Shown here in pieces: positions 18,146 to 30,710 of a stretch of DNA of 33,205 bases. The notes below the pieces were generated by a model, which saw nothing but the letters and a program-made list of their open reading frames with translations, was not told the origin of the DNA and made no database searches. Position numbers and translations under genes: made by a program. The first letter of the stretch is position 1, and the number at the start of each line of letters is the position of its first letter. The stretch is from Schoenoplectus triqueter (lineage: Eukaryota > Streptophyta > Magnoliopsida > Poales > Cyperaceae), in the NCBI GenBank assembly GCA_964058805.1, contig CAXKVV010001993.1, positions 1 to 33,205 of the forward strand, written 5' to 3'.

Positions 18146-21100
18146 TTATGCGTTGGATTTTGCATTCCTTCTCTGCTTTTCCTTCGAAAGCTTCATTGCG
18201 AATTTTGTGAGGGCACCTTCATTTGTTCCCTCAGACTCGCAAGGTTCGTATATTCCGGTTTCAAGATTTATTCTGGTAACTGGTTTCTTCAGTAGGTCCT
18301 TTCCAATATTAATTAAGTTTTCCATATTTTCTTTTGTTGTAACATCAACGGATGATAAGTCACCAACCAGAGAATCATCCTATTTCAAAAAGAAAACTAG
18401 TTAGCATATAAAATGAAGCTCAACATATTAACATGAAAAATGATGTGCAAATTCATGATATATGCTAGATGCAATAAACTATTGAATATGGGAGGTCCTA
18501 CATTAATTGGCACGTGATGGGACCATTGTTTTTAATATCTGTTACTGTTGAAGAAAAATACTAATGATGGTATCATTTTGGTTAGATGCATAGCTTGGTG
18601 CTGATCTCAGGCACCTTAACACTGAAAATTTATCCCAATTGAGTTTAATTATGATCAGCTTCTAACTTACCTAATTTCATGAACTATACTTGTTTTGAGA
18701 ATCAATTGATTACCTGAATACGAAGGTAATGTTTCTGTGACTGGAGTGCTTGGAAAAGCACCGAGGCATGGATGTCGACCATATCATCACTTGCATGAGA
18801 AAAAATATCAATCAAAGGGGTAAAACCACCGTGGTAGAGCCATCTAAAAACACCCCATTTCGCGCACTCAAACGCAGTATATTTCTCTGCTTGTTTTGCA
18901 GATCCCGTCCCTAAAGAGATGATCAAGAATCTACCATAATCTATCGGCTTAATTGGAAAGAAATCTGAGTTTTCAAGAATTATCTCCTTTGTGATTGCTG
19001 ACATTGCCAGCATAGTCTGTAAACAGAGAACAACAGTTACATACAGAAAAACAAATTGTGAACAGGAAAATGCATATACCTAAAGCTGTATCTAAGCAGA
19101 GATCAGGCCCCACAGAAATCAATAATTAATTATCAAATAACAATAATTGTCCTTTTTTAAAATTCTTTCATTCAATGCTTGCTATTTAATATGTTTGGCA
19201 TACATGCCAATTTTAATGTAGGTTGGCAGTTCTATCAGGATTTGTATTCATAATATGTATTGTCTTGATTATTTTTTTTGCATTCAATTATCTATTTGAA
19301 AATATATATATAGCATTAGTTACCGGATTGTTTGCGGCTACACCACCGTCAACAAGATGAAATTCCCTCTTAGTTCCTTTGTCATCCTGCGTTTCAAAGT
19401 AGTGTGCTGGAAAGTACGTAGGAGCTGCAGATGTGCTGATACATATGTCTGATATGAGAGCATCCTTCAACTTGTCGTTTTTTGCCTACACGTGCGAAAG
19501 CTGTTTTGAGTTGCATATATATTTCAGATAAATTCTATCTCGGATTACAAATTCTGAACAAATTATCTCCTTTGTGATGTGCTGGATATTGATTTCACAT
19601 GTTTTTTTTTTCTTTTTATTTTATGATCAATTTAACTACAGTATTAAAGCTGCTGTTTTGGTTGCTTTTGTTTGATTCACTTAGAAATTCATTCTGTACC
19701 TCATAAGATGAGAATACAGTTGGTTGAAGATACTTGACATCAAATGTTGGAATGACGATATTCGTTAGTGCTTGACTCAGTCTTGTTTCATTTGTCAGGC
19801 TCTTAACTTTCGAGTGAAGAAATTTTCCATTATATTTCGGACCCATTATCAAGCCGAAAAGAGTTGCAAGTGGTGTCAGAGGCCCAACTCTGTATAAATC
19901 AGGAGAAAAACATAGTTTCATTAATCTGTACGCTCCATTAGAAGAATAGCATATGTTATTATTCTGAACTCTTTTATTTAATAAGAGAAAGAAAGAGAAC
20001 TAACACCATTTCTTTAATAAGAGTCATTGATTTAACTAGAAATGTGTTGATTAATCTATATATAGATTTTCCATTGTTAATACTTACTGCTTCTTAGGAA
20101 ATATCTTGGGGCCATTTTCAAGATAAAATTCATTTATTTCCTTTGCGGAGAAAACCGGCCGGTTATCCTTGCCAGGGGTTGTGAGCATCGCTGTAATCAA
20201 GCCACCGGTGCTAGTTCCTGCGATCATATCAAAGTAATCTGCGAGCCTCGCATCTGGTCCATCGATTTCCTAGAGAGTAAAAAAAAATATAATTATGCTT
20301 GAAATTATGAAATGGAATGAAAGAAAAAAAGTGGCAATGTTATCTTCTGTATCCTGTCTAATCTTTTGTAATTCTCAAGTTTTTTTTAATGAAAAAAAAA
20401 ATAATTTTCATCGTCCATGGTCTGTTATTCATCACTTGCCATTGTCAACAAAGAAATTTGAACAAGAATAAGAGTTAGTTGTAAAGTTCTCATCATTGTT
20501 CTCGCTTTATGCTTGGTCATCAATACAAGACTCTAAAAGCATGCTACTTTTGCTGCTTTTATAATCTTAGAAAGAATATACAGATCTGTCTAGTTTGTAT
20601 AGTTTATGGACCAATCATATGGGAAGTATTGGCCACAAAAAAGCACACGATGACACGAATATGCATTTAATTTATCCTCCTGATTATGAAAACAAAAAGT
20701 TAGAAAACTTAATAAACAATTAAACTGCGGTATTATAGCGCATTCTTGCTTATTTTCCTCATATCTATTTTTTTTTCTCTATGCATGTCTTCTCAAATAG
20801 ACTTGCTAAGAACAAATTTGATAACAAGCTCAGGCGTTGACTCTGCTTCTTAGGTTCTGCATCAAAACGAAATACGAACAATGAACAATGAACTATTTAG
20901 TTGATCTCTTCTTCTATTATTATATGAGTAATTCTAGTATATATTCAATTTTTATAGCATATTCAATGCTTGGTGCATCTTGTTGAAAAATATTATTAAA
21001 AAAAAAATTCAAAAGCATAGACGCATTCATAGTGACTTAGATAGAACGTATATCAAATGTGAAGTAATTTTGAGATTTAATTTATCATTCATCACAAAGT

Positions 21101-21642
21101 CATCAAAACTTTACCGTTAGAATTTTAAAATTATATGATGAGAGACAATTTTTTTTAAATTGACTAAAATTTAACACGCATTCTATCTCTATAATTAGAA
21201 ACACATCTATGATTTTTTTTAAAAGATGTATCATAAGTATTAGATATACCGTAAAATTTGAATGTAAACTAGAATTACTTTTTTCTCCTCCTGTAGTTGA
21301 TCTTTGATTGCAGTATATGTGAATAAATTATTTTATTATTTTCTAGAAAAAAATCACTATAATAACTGAGATGCCAGAGAGCTGTTAACTACAGTATCAG
21401 CTGATCGATCATCTTAAGAAAAAAAATATTGAAAAATATAAGGAGAGAACAAAACATATTAAAGGAAATTAGTAATATACTTGTAGTTTAGCTTCAAGAA
21501 AAGCGAGCATAGTCGCCGGAATGAGTCCCCTAATGCCGCCTCCATCTATGCTGAGAATGGTGATGAGTTTGCCCATGGACGGTGGTTGGATTGTCCGATC
21601 TGTGGCCGTGGCTGAGGCATCGACATCAGTATTGGTAGCCAT
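18146..21642 (-). CDS. PLP2: Patatin-like phospholipase (lipid acyl hydrolase), PLP2 type
   Basis: Six exons give 410 aa, the usual length: 21642-21481, 20269-20088, 19889-19700, 19485-19324, 19016-18714 and 18379-18146 (stop included). All introns are GT..AG and all joins keep frame. The oxyanion loop DGGGIR is at 33-38, the nucleophile in GTSTG is Ser74, and the dyad Asp in VDGG is Asp224. [14 protein letters not shown] (196-208) and SLGTG are also typical. There is no clear signal peptide; class II patatin-like enzymes are mostly cytosolic or membrane-associated, hydrolyse phospho- and galactolipids, and respond to stress and pathogens. The ATG at 21642 is preferred: an in-frame ATG at 21816 lies at the TATA box, probably upstream of the transcription start. 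Intron 1 (1.2 kb) carries a MITE. Orthology to PLP2 is inference. Confidence 0.94.
20927..21279. mobile_element. MITE in intron 1 of the patatin-like gene
   Basis: The left end AGTAATTCTAGTATATATTC and the right end TGAATGTAAACTAGAATTACT are inverted repeats of about 22 bp with a few mismatches. They enclose about 350 bp of AT-rich non-coding DNA with further weak complementarity (GGTGCATCTTG versus GATGTATCATA). No clear target duplication was found, so the superfamily is open. It does not touch the splice sites. Confidence 0.65.
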
Positions 21643-21819
21643 GAGAGTTTGATGGAAAGATACAATAGGTGATAGTGATGACTGATGAGAAATAGTGTGT
21701 TTAAAACAAGAGGCGACTGTAAGTCTATAATTAACTTTAGTCAGAAAAATGGAGAGAACTGAGTGAGCAGTGATCTGATGTTTATTGGTGGATCTACCAA
21801 ATATCAATCCATTCACTAC

Positions 21820-21826
21820 TTAAATA
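21820..21826 (-). promoter_or_regulatory. Candidate TATA box of the patatin-like gene
   Basis: TATTTAA on the minus strand. A start about 30 nt downstream (near 21790) would give a leader of about 150 nt before the ATG at 21642. Confidence 0.55.
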
Positions 21827-21829
21827 GGA

Positions 21830-23464
21830 GCAGAGGTGACAGGGGCGGCTAATTAGAAATTTAATATTTATTCCAGGAAATTGATGATAGTCTTCATTAT
21901 TGATCCCTGAAATGTCAGTTTCTTTTGCTAGAGACATTTCATCTGTCACGTTTATTTTGCCAGAGAAATAGTGACCACTTTTTTTCACCCTTTAACATAC
22001 TTTTCTTCAATTATGGCCAATAATAACATCTTTTGCTGCTTGTGCAGATTTTGAAGAATATAGATGCTTGAAGTATTCTATCATTATTGTATATTGGTTC
22101 TAGTTAATTAGTAGGAACATTCATCAAACTTTTTGGCTATAACAGATCTAGTTCTGTTATTATGATTAATTTTCTATTAGAATTTGCACAGATCTAGTTC
22201 TGAGCAAGATTACCAAAATCTGTTTCATTCCGTTCCAGATTCTAGTTCGTACCATTGAGGTAAAAATTGATGAAATTCACAAATATTTGGTTGATAATTT
22301 CTTCAAACTTTATTCTACTTACGAAAAAATGTAACCGAGAAGAGGTACCTGTTTTCACTATTCTTTTTGAATTTTTAATACTTCTAACAGTACAAATTTA
22401 CACAACATTATTCAAATTAAACAATCAATGAATTAGAACTGTCGATACATGAAATTAAAGTAATGAAGAACTACGAAGAACTACTATGTTCCGGTAAAGA
22501 CTTATAGTAGTGTTTCACACTAATATTAATTAATTAGCTTACGCAGCTTAATTAACGTACACAAGAATTCCAAGCCAACAATGCATGAAATTAATTCCCA
22601 TTTTGAGACACTTAGAGTTGTAATTATTAATTAAATAACCAAAAGGACGCAACATACGTGTGATGGGGACAAGAAAAGATGTGCACCTGTGAACAGAATT
22701 AATTAGAGCTTAGGATAATTATATGGAAAGCATACCAACACTTGTATCTTGTACGATAATTAACTCAACCTTTTGCACTAAAGTGCAACAGGTGCTTTTA
22801 ATTATTGTCAGAAGTTGTCATATAGAGATAGCCCCCTTTTCTGCACTAGGAAGATGCATGCTACCGAAATTTCGAACAATAAAAAACACAAATAGAGACA
22901 AACTCAACAACAGATATTTCTAGGAGTGACACGCCACTTCGTTTGGTGGCTGTAAATTTTCCTATAACCAGCCTCTCCGTATGTAGTTGATGATACAGGA
23001 GCTAATTAATTGTAAATTTAGCACCCATACATGCAGAGTTATAAGAATATAATTTAATGTATTATTGATCAATTCTCTCATATATATTTACTACATAATT
23101 ACGGAAGTACACCATTTCGTGTTTCAACAATTGGACTCCCAAATAATAAATGTAATATAGAAAAGAAAAAAAGATCTCATTTTTTTTCTAAATACTCCAT
23201 GTGAATTTTCTTCACTTCTATTTTTTGGTTTTAAAATATTATCTGGACAAGGGAAAATGAGATATGTTGTAGAGAGTAGTCATCAAAATTAGCTACTTGT
23301 TCTATTTTTTTTTTTTGTAAATTTTTACCGATATATATTTATTTATGTCTCAACTAATAAATTGTTAACGACAAAAAATTTAAAAGTGTGCGTGTATGTG
23401 TTAACAATTACGAGATTTCAGTTCAGATAAGGGATAGAAAAGAAATGGAAAAGAAGGTGAGTAG
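21830..23464. other. Upstream flank of the patatin-like gene, no gene recognised
   Basis: AT-rich promoter and intergenic DNA. CAGATCTAGTTCTG occurs at about 22143 and 22191 with a relaxed third copy near 22238; the first sits in an AACAGA..TCTGTT hairpin. GCCAC..GTGGC near 22932-22949 is another small hairpin. Short frames here show no domain. Confidence 0.45.
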
Positions 23465-23472
23465 GCAACTAC

Positions 23473-23872
23473 TAGGGGTGTCAATTATCGACCCGATCCG
23501 ATCCGATATGATCTGAAAATAAATGAGTCGGACATGGATTTAATTTTTTTATCCGAATCGGGTCGGGTTCGGATCAACCCGACCCAACCCGATTAATTAT
23601 GATTTTTGAAGTAATTTTATGATTTAGTACTAATTAAAACTTAAATCTATACTAATTATATACTAAATAAAATTAATTATAAATTAATCAATATATAATT
23701 ATTTAAAATAATTAATAAATATTTAATTATTTTACATGGGTCGGGTTGGGTCGACTTATAACCCGATCGGATTGAGTATGGGTTAAAATATTTTGACCCG
23801 AATTTAATCGAATCGGATAAAAAAAATTGACCCGACCCGACCCGACCCGACCCGACCCATTGACACCCCCTA
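23473..23872. mobile_element. hAT-like MITE with GACCC/GGGTC repeats at its ends
   Basis: Termini TAGGGGTGTCAAT (left) and ATTGACACCCCCTA (right) form an inverted repeat. The flanks GCAACTAC (23465-23472) and CCAACTAC (23873-23880) are an 8-bp duplication with one mismatch, as expected for hAT. The interior has GACCCGATCC and GGGTCGGGTT repeats around an AT-rich core. The right side includes a tandem (GACCC)n run at about 23829-23858. The 77-codon minus-strand frame here is repeat-derived. Confidence 0.8.
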
Positions 23873-23880
23873 CCAACTAC

Positions 23881-24650
23881 GAATAATATTTCCCAATATT
23901 CAATCAGCACTATGGGCGAAAATAAGGGGGAAAATGTTACAAAATCCTTGTGGGTTGACTACCAAGGGAGACGAGTATTTAATTTGTTGTGTATAATTTT
24001 TTTAATGAACCGCGTGATCCGTCAACCAATTTGTCTAGTAAGTGGACAAAAGAATATGTAGTTTTATTAAATTCGCAACTCATGTAATGAAATTATAAAA
24101 ACATTTCCTCGATTACATATATTTTTTCTAAGTAAAGAAGAGAGTCCAATTTTTTATTGTTCATAAAAGATTTCATGTTCGAGTTTTGAATTGGTGATCT
24201 CCCACATTAAAAGTATTATCTTTATTACTAGATCAAAGATTGATTCTCTCAATTATATATGATTAATTTCTAAAAATGATATTACCGATCAATTTTCTTG
24301 GCCTAATAAAAAGACGCCAGTTGATAAGATACATCATCTTTAGTAATTTCTTTATTGTTAATTACTTCATTAGATGGCGACTTGCTAGACGCTGTCTTGT
24401 CCAATTATCAATTCAATCAACATATAAGAATCATTAAATGGAGTCCCTATACTTTCACTGACGAATGCACATGAACATAATTAATCGAGCTGAATTGCTA
24501 CAAGGATTTGTTTGTTTTTTTCTTACTTGTTTTAGCATTATTTGAAGCTATGGAAAGAGTGATTCATATCACCCAAATCACATGGACGAAAGAAAATAAT
24601 TAAAAGAATAAAAAAAGAACAGTAGCAATCCAGTGGCCGCTCCGTGATTA
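23881..24650. other. Intergenic DNA, nothing recognised
   Basis: AT-rich with no conserved frame. GTTCGAGTTTTGAATTGG near 24178 resembles the line often seen in retroelement-derived spacer and is not a tRNA B box in context. Confidence 0.4.
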
Positions 24651-25020
24651 CACTACAACATAAATGAGGTTTACTAACACTAATTTACTAATAGTTTTCA
24701 CTTAAAATCGTTAATAACATTAAGCGGTGGCATTTTGAAAAATAAGTTCAACTATTTTATAACGATTTGAAAAAAATGTTAGAAAACATGTCAAAAAATA
24801 TAAAAAAAATATCAACAATTTTTATTAACGGTTTTTAATTAATAATCGTTAACAAAACATAGCGCAAAAAGCTTTCTTAACGGTTTTTAATGAAAAACCA
24901 TTAACAAAGGTTTTGGCGCTGGGTTTTTCTAACGATTATTTATAAAAAACCCATTAGAAAATTTTTTTGCCCTGAGTTTTGCTAATGATTATTTATAAAA
25001 AAAAACTGTTAGCAAAAAAA
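24651..25020. mobile_element. Orphan CACTA-type terminus with subterminal repeats
   Basis: CACTACAACATAAATG at 24651 is a CACTA-type end. It is followed by several short inverted and direct motifs such as TTAACGGTTTTTAAT, AATCGTTAACAAA, CCATTAACAAAGG and TAACGATTATTTATAAAAAA (24700-25010), the subterminal pattern of En/Spm elements. No matching TGTAGTG end was found downstream, so the element is truncated or its right end is unrecognisable. Confidence 0.6.
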
Positions 25021-25045
25021 TACAAATTCTCGTCCCGCCATCAAT

Positions 25046-25145
25046 ATTTTCCCCTCCTCCTAGTTAAAATCTTATCAAAATTATCTAACATTACAAAAAT
25101 TGCCCAACTTTTTTTCCTCCTCCTAGTTAAAACTTTGCCAAAATG
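25046..25145. repeat. Two-copy ~60-bp tandem duplication
   Basis: CTCCTCCTAGTTAAAA followed by a related (T/C)TT..CAAAAT occurs near 25054 and again near 25114. The plus-strand frame 24979-25179 simply reads through it. Confidence 0.55.
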
Positions 25146-25189
25146 GATCGATGCATATATACCAACCGATAAAATCTGAGATCTGCTAT

Positions 25190-27420
25190 ACCTTGACAGA
25201 TCCTATTTGGTGGGTAGTTATTATATTTTATTTTTGTCAAGATGACTAAAGATCATGAAAGTAGATATTTGACTTTCTATTTGTCATTTCTAAGATAAAA
25301 TCAATAAATAACTTATTTTTTATTTGAATTTAGATATTAACATGTATGTAAATAATGTAAATAACTTATTTTCGTTTGAATTATTAATTTTTATGCTTAC
25401 TAAAAATATTAACGATAAATTTTTACCCAAAATCCAATTAGTCATCACATAATCATTAATTGTTTGGCGGTAACTCCTCCGTCCGTCAAGTGCATTTTGT
25501 TTTTCTTACAGTACTACTATTTCGTTATGTACACCTCTATTTCTTTATACATTATGTGTAACATAGTGAAATTATTAAGGTATTGTTTGTGAGATTATTT
25601 TCCAATTTCAGATTATTTGTGGGTTAAATTGTAAAGTGGAAGAAAACAAATAAAAAGAAAAGTTATTAACTCACCTATGGCACCTGGCTGCTCTAAGATG
25701 GTTAATACCAAGCAAATGTCTCTCCCGTTAGATAAGAATGAAATTATAAAGAAAAATGAAAAAAATGAAAATGAAAAGAAGGAAACACGTTGGCTGCTTC
25801 CCTTCTGGTACGTGGCTCATGCATAGAGGCGGTGGCCTGATCCAAATATTATTCTTCTCCCTCTATTTGCGATGGAAAGAAAGATATGAAAAAAAAATGA
25901 AACAGAAAAGGGGAAATAGTTGAGGAAAGGAAAAGAGATGGAAGAGAAAGGATGTAGCAACCATGAAAATAAAGAGGGAATAAAGCATATGAATCTGGGA
26001 AGAAACAAAAGAAGCCAAATAAGAATTAGAGAGCGTGGGAGAAGAAATTTTAATTAACTGTTAGCTTTTGACGGTGGGATCATTTCTAATCGAGCATAAA
26101 AAAAAGGCGTTGCGATTTAGATTCAGAATCAGAGACACCGTTGTGTATTCAAGTATCGTTGTGAATCGCGTTAAGGGTCTTAAATTATTTTCATATAAGG
26201 TAATCAAATTTCTCATATTTTTATTTTATTAGTTGTTTGGATTGATTAATCTATGAATGATGATATGAATAAAAAAATCTGAGTTTTCTAGAATTATTTG
26301 AATTACTTGGATTTTAAAAATTACATTATTAATTATCTTTTATATATACTGAGCATCCATATTATACTTTTAAATTTGCATCATATGTATTATACAATAA
26401 ATATTTATGCATATATCATTTTGTCTAGTATCCGTTTAAATTATTTCCGTAATTGAATTTCTTATGTGATTTGAATATATGGACATAACAGGATAAACTC
26501 TTATATAGGGTACTCTATGGGTCTGAATTTTATATGCTAAGTAATATATAGGAGGTCGAGGGTCGCAACCTGACTCCGAAAAATAGATTCACTATGCGCA
26601 TCTTGAGATTGTCCCCTTCTATGTCCATTACCAGTTGGGAAATGTGGTTATATTATTTTTCTAGACCTGAGTATGTTGCTGGATCAAAACTGGTTTGATA
26701 TGTCCGAATATATTTTGTTTGATATATTTAAATAATTATGCGTCTGAATTAATCCGATCTAAACTGAAACCAGACTATTTAATGGTATAATCCTACTACA
26801 CAACAAATGTGGGTTGAAAAATCCGAGCACATCGGATGCGTGTACCAGACTGTGTACATTGTGTCAGTTTACCAGTATATCTAATATGAGCTAATTAATT
26901 ATCGATTGTCTTTGTTAATCGAATTCATTTGAATCATATTTTAATTCATGTGCATACATTATAAAGTGACTTATTTTGACAATTAGAAAGTGATGAATTT
27001 TATGTACTTTACTATTATAATAAAAATAGACATAATGTTATATGATATTCGATAATTATTACATGAAAAATGTATTAATTTTGGTTTAAATAGAAAAAGT
27101 CTACATTGTACTTTTTTTATAATGGATATATGTAAAAGATTTTCTGAATGTACATGGATTTGTTGAACAAATAGAGACACATTAAAAAGTTAGTTTTACT
27201 CTAATTTTTTATTTTATTTGTTAAAGTTGAATATAAAATATTTATTTGATTAATTTGATTTATTATATTATTTTTACTCTAAACTTGTTATAGAAAAATT
27301 ACATCGTAAAATAATCAGTTACTTAGATTTATAAGCTAATTCTGTTTTGTTTCTTTGTTATTTTTCTTTTATGTTGGTGACGTAAGTTGGCTGACCATCG
27401 GGTGGATGCAGAAGATACTG
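25190..27420. other. Gene-free AT-rich stretch
   Basis: No domain-bearing frame on either strand. 25720-26040 is purine-rich on the plus strand (GAAAAGAAGG type), producing a spurious Phe/Ser-rich minus-strand frame at 25817-26008. 26500-26870 is less AT-biased and may be old retroelement DNA, but nothing codes. Confidence 0.45.
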
Positions 27421-27424
27421 GTTC

Positions 27425-28450
27425 TGTAACACCCCGGTCAGAGGTGTTATATTATGTGTATTTCTTGATAAATATATCCCCACTAGAATAATGAACTAAA
27501 AAAATAACGTTATGACATATAAAATTGTCATTTTCCAAAGAATTTTAAATGTTGAACCAATTTAAAATGTTAAAAACTTTTGGGGGCTACAATAACATAT
27601 TTTAATCCTTAAGAATCAAAATTATGACTAAGTAGTTCTTTAAGAATCAAATAAATAATTTTTAAACTGTACAGACCATACAACTTATCCAAAAATTCAT
27701 TTTCATTGCTTTATTACTTTTTTTTTGTGATGTACTGTACTTTTATTACTACGTTCACTTTACGACTGAGATCACAGCTTGTGATCAATATTAATAAAAT
27801 TTGGGGTCCTGTACCTCATCTTTTCTTAAAAACAAATTATCCAAAATTCAAATATTGGTGACCAACGATTCAGACCAATAATCAGTCAGCCACGTTTGAC
27901 ACGTGATGCGTATAAACTAAGGATTTCAGATCAGCAATTCGCAGCGCGAATCACATAGACAAAATTGACATGAAGTGTTTTAAAATGCAGATTTGAATAT
28001 GCGTGCGAAAAAGTTTTGCATAAAGCATATGCGGTATACGGCTGTATATACGGATTTTAATGCGGTGATATATATATATGGTTTTTATTTATCAAATTTG
28101 AATAATTTATATATTAGAATAGATATATAATGATTATAGATCCTATTTTTCAGATGATACGTTTCTGTATCTTTCAAACTCATTTTATATAAAAAATCCT
28201 CTCAACATATTCAATACGCTTAAAAAGTCCTCTAAGTCATTCTATACGCTTAGAGTAATTATCTGAGTCCGTCTCAAAGGATAGCGTTGTGACTGTTTTA
28301 TCCGTAGTTCAAGTTTGATAATCATTGTGAATTCAAACAGTTATTGTACGTATACAATATTATAGAGGAGCCAGACCCGTCATCCTATGGATACTGTGAC
28401 AAAACCCCTAAATCCATCCCCCATCAGATTTTACAGAAAATAGAGAGTCA
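27425..28450 (+). other. Possible LTR start, low confidence
   Basis: TGTAACACCCCGGTC at 27425 resembles the first bases of many plant Ty3/gypsy LTRs. No second copy, primer-binding site or 5-bp duplication (GGTTC precedes it) was found in the window, so at best it is a solo or truncated LTR. The rest of the stretch is AT-rich and gene-free. Confidence 0.2.
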
Positions 28451-28833
28451 ATGAGTCAACAAGTCCAATAATAAAAAAATAAATAGTACACTATGGATCG
28501 AATTAAGTATCATTAATTTATTAATGTTAATAATTTTCACTAATTAATCCTCTTTTTTAATTATATTAAAAAAATATAACTTAATCATCCGATATTCAAA
28601 ATATTCTGTTCCATAGTATATAATCTCTCTTGAAAGAAAAAAAAATCTGACCCGCATTCTAACTCAGGCGCACAATATGTGTCACAATGACGATGACATT
28701 ATGGGGTATCATTATCATTATTATAATTATCAATGATGTTACAATATTTTATTATTTTATTTAATTACTTAATTACTGTGGCTATTTTACGTATTATTTT
28801 AATTATTAATAATAATATTATTATTGTTACATT

Positions 28834-28871
<38 letters not shown>

Positions 28872-29230
28872 GTTATCGTTATTATGATGTTACCAATATT
28901 ATTATTAATAAAATAGCATTAATTTTTTAAATGCTATCATCATTAATTTGTATTTTAATAGTAATTGTAATCATAAGGTTAACAATAATAATAATAAAAA
29001 AACATGATTACTACTATTAATCACGAGAAATGTTATGGTTGATATTATTATCATTATTTATATATTTTATTATAATGATATAAATATATAAATATATATT
29101 CTTCTCTTTTAATTGATCAACCAAACAAGAATATCTTATTGTTTCATAATTTTACATAAAAAAATTATGCCTCATTAACTTTACACCTCAAACATGGGCT
29201 TAGGCTTTAGGCTCTGCCTCAGAGATTCAT
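28451..29230. other. AT-rich simple-sequence stretch
   Basis: It contains the TAT microsatellite (28835-28871), many other ATT/AAT runs on both sides (28700-29070) and no gene. The 65-codon frame at 28733 is made of this repeat (poly-Tyr). Confidence 0.55.
28835..28871. repeat. (TAT)n microsatellite
   Basis: About twelve uninterrupted TAT triplets. Confidence 0.95.
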
Positions 29231-29509
29231 CATTTGTCTCTTCTTGGTTTAGAAATGTTAATGGATTATATTCGGATCATATTTTAGAGGGATTTAAATG
29301 TGAAGTCATTAAAAAATTCATATTATTTGTATGTGGATTCGTATTCAATAAAATTTTAATAATTCAAATGTAAATTCTTATTAGTTATTGTGACAGATTT
29401 TGGATCAGATTCGAATCATATTTCTAATTTTATATGACAATATTGATAAATAGCCACTGACATACTTGTGAAAGGTGAATGTACAAAAGACACAAAAATA
29501 ATGAAGATT
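29231..29509 (+). repeat. Dispersed direct repeat, copy 1
   Basis: Aligned in the same orientation with 31789-32055. Shared phrases: TTTGTCTCTT, TTGGTTTAGA, GTTAATGGAT, ATTCAATAAAATTTT, TATTGTGACAGATTTTG, TATGACAATATTGA, ATACTTGTGAAAGGTGAAT and AATAATGAAGATT. It is non-coding and visibly diverged, and its class is unknown. Confidence 0.75.
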
Positions 29510-30047
29510 TAATTATCTCAATCATGATTTGTTACTCTTGTGAAGGATGAATCTTGCTCTCCAATTTAAGTTAAGTTTGTGGAGTTCATTCACTAATAGA
29601 TATATAATTTTATTTTATTTTCATTTATCAGATTCATAGTGAATTTCTGATTCCAATCCTACAAAATTAAAATGTGAATATATTGTATTAGGCGGATCAT
29701 TTTCGGATCGAATAAACTATGAATATGGATTCTTATATATTTTAAGAATCCATATGAGCATCCACTTGTATTTGTACTGATTTTAATTGAATTTCTGAAC
29801 TACGGATATCATGGACAGCCCAATTCGTTTTTTTATGCCAATTAGTGTGTCTCATTTTTTGTCGCTGAAAGAATGGAGAGAAAGTGCTCGTTAGTTACCG
29901 TACACGGGTAAAAGGGCATTTTGCTAATTACATGCGTTCTAACTTCTAACAATGAGTTTACAAATCAGTTGTTTTTAAATGATTATCATTTTTCTAGCTG
30001 CATAATTGAACACAACTGTGAAACGATATATTTTCATTATTACGACA
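29510..30047. other. Non-coding DNA with a perfect 13-bp hairpin
   Basis: ATATGGATTCTTA (29723-29735) and TAAGAATCCATAT (29743-29755) are perfect inverted repeats with a 7-nt loop. Phrases such as CGGATCATTTTCGGATCG echo the adjacent dispersed repeat, so this may be part of the same unknown element. No gene. Confidence 0.5.
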
Positions 30048-30083
30048 TAGGTTTCAATGGTTAGAGCAGGGTACGGATGAAGG

Positions 30084-30523
30084 TAGGGGCGGATGCATAG
30101 TAATTTAGAGGGGCAGCTGTCCCTTAAATTTTAAAAAATAACACTTTTCAGTAATGCTTTTGATAATTTGCCCCATTTGAAAAAAAAATTGCCCCCCCCC
30201 CCTCTAAATTGTCTAATTAATTTTATTAAGAAAAATATTTAATATCGTTTATAATGAAATAATTATATAAAGATATCAAAATATAATTTTCCGTAGATAA
30301 AAATTTTCTTCATCAACTTGATTATCTATTACTTTGAGCTTTATTTTGTTATTATTTTTAATATATAAAATATTATTATTTTAATAAGTTTTTTATTAGG
30401 TAAGATTATATATTAAATTATTTTTTTTTAATTTAGTGCCCGTTTAGTTAATGAGTTTGAACCTGATAAGCTATTATAATCTGATAATTGCTCCCCTTAA
30501 CCAAAATCTTGCATCCGCCCCTG
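30084..30523. mobile_element. hAT-like MITE with AGGGGCGGATGCA termini
   Basis: TAGGGGCGGATGCA (30084-30097) and TGCATCCGCCCCTG (30510-30523) are inverted repeats differing only in the outermost base. The flanks GATGAAGG and AGTGGAGG match at five of eight positions, a decayed 8-bp duplication at best. The interior is AT-rich with a C-run near 30193. No transposase. Confidence 0.72.
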
Positions 30524-30710
30524 AGTGGAGGTATTTTTATATTCATACCATCTATACTCTACCCATACCCACTATTCTTTATCCATATCCTACCTTTATC
30601 CATTAAAAAAATTGAGTAACGAATGGATAACGGTAGATATCGGATAAAAATAAAAAATAATTCAATGAAAAAAATTATATGATTTAGATAAATAAATAAC
30701 ATTAAATAAA

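Noticed and set aside
24170..24215. tRNA-like GTTCGAGTTTTG motif
   Set aside because: No A box, acceptor stem or cloverleaf could be built around it.
25550..25570. ATAGTG as the missing right end of the CACTA element at 24651
   Set aside because: Similarity to the left end is poor and the next three bases do not match the TTA flank.
28733..28930. 65-codon poly-Tyr frame
   Set aside because: Translation of the (TAT)n microsatellite.
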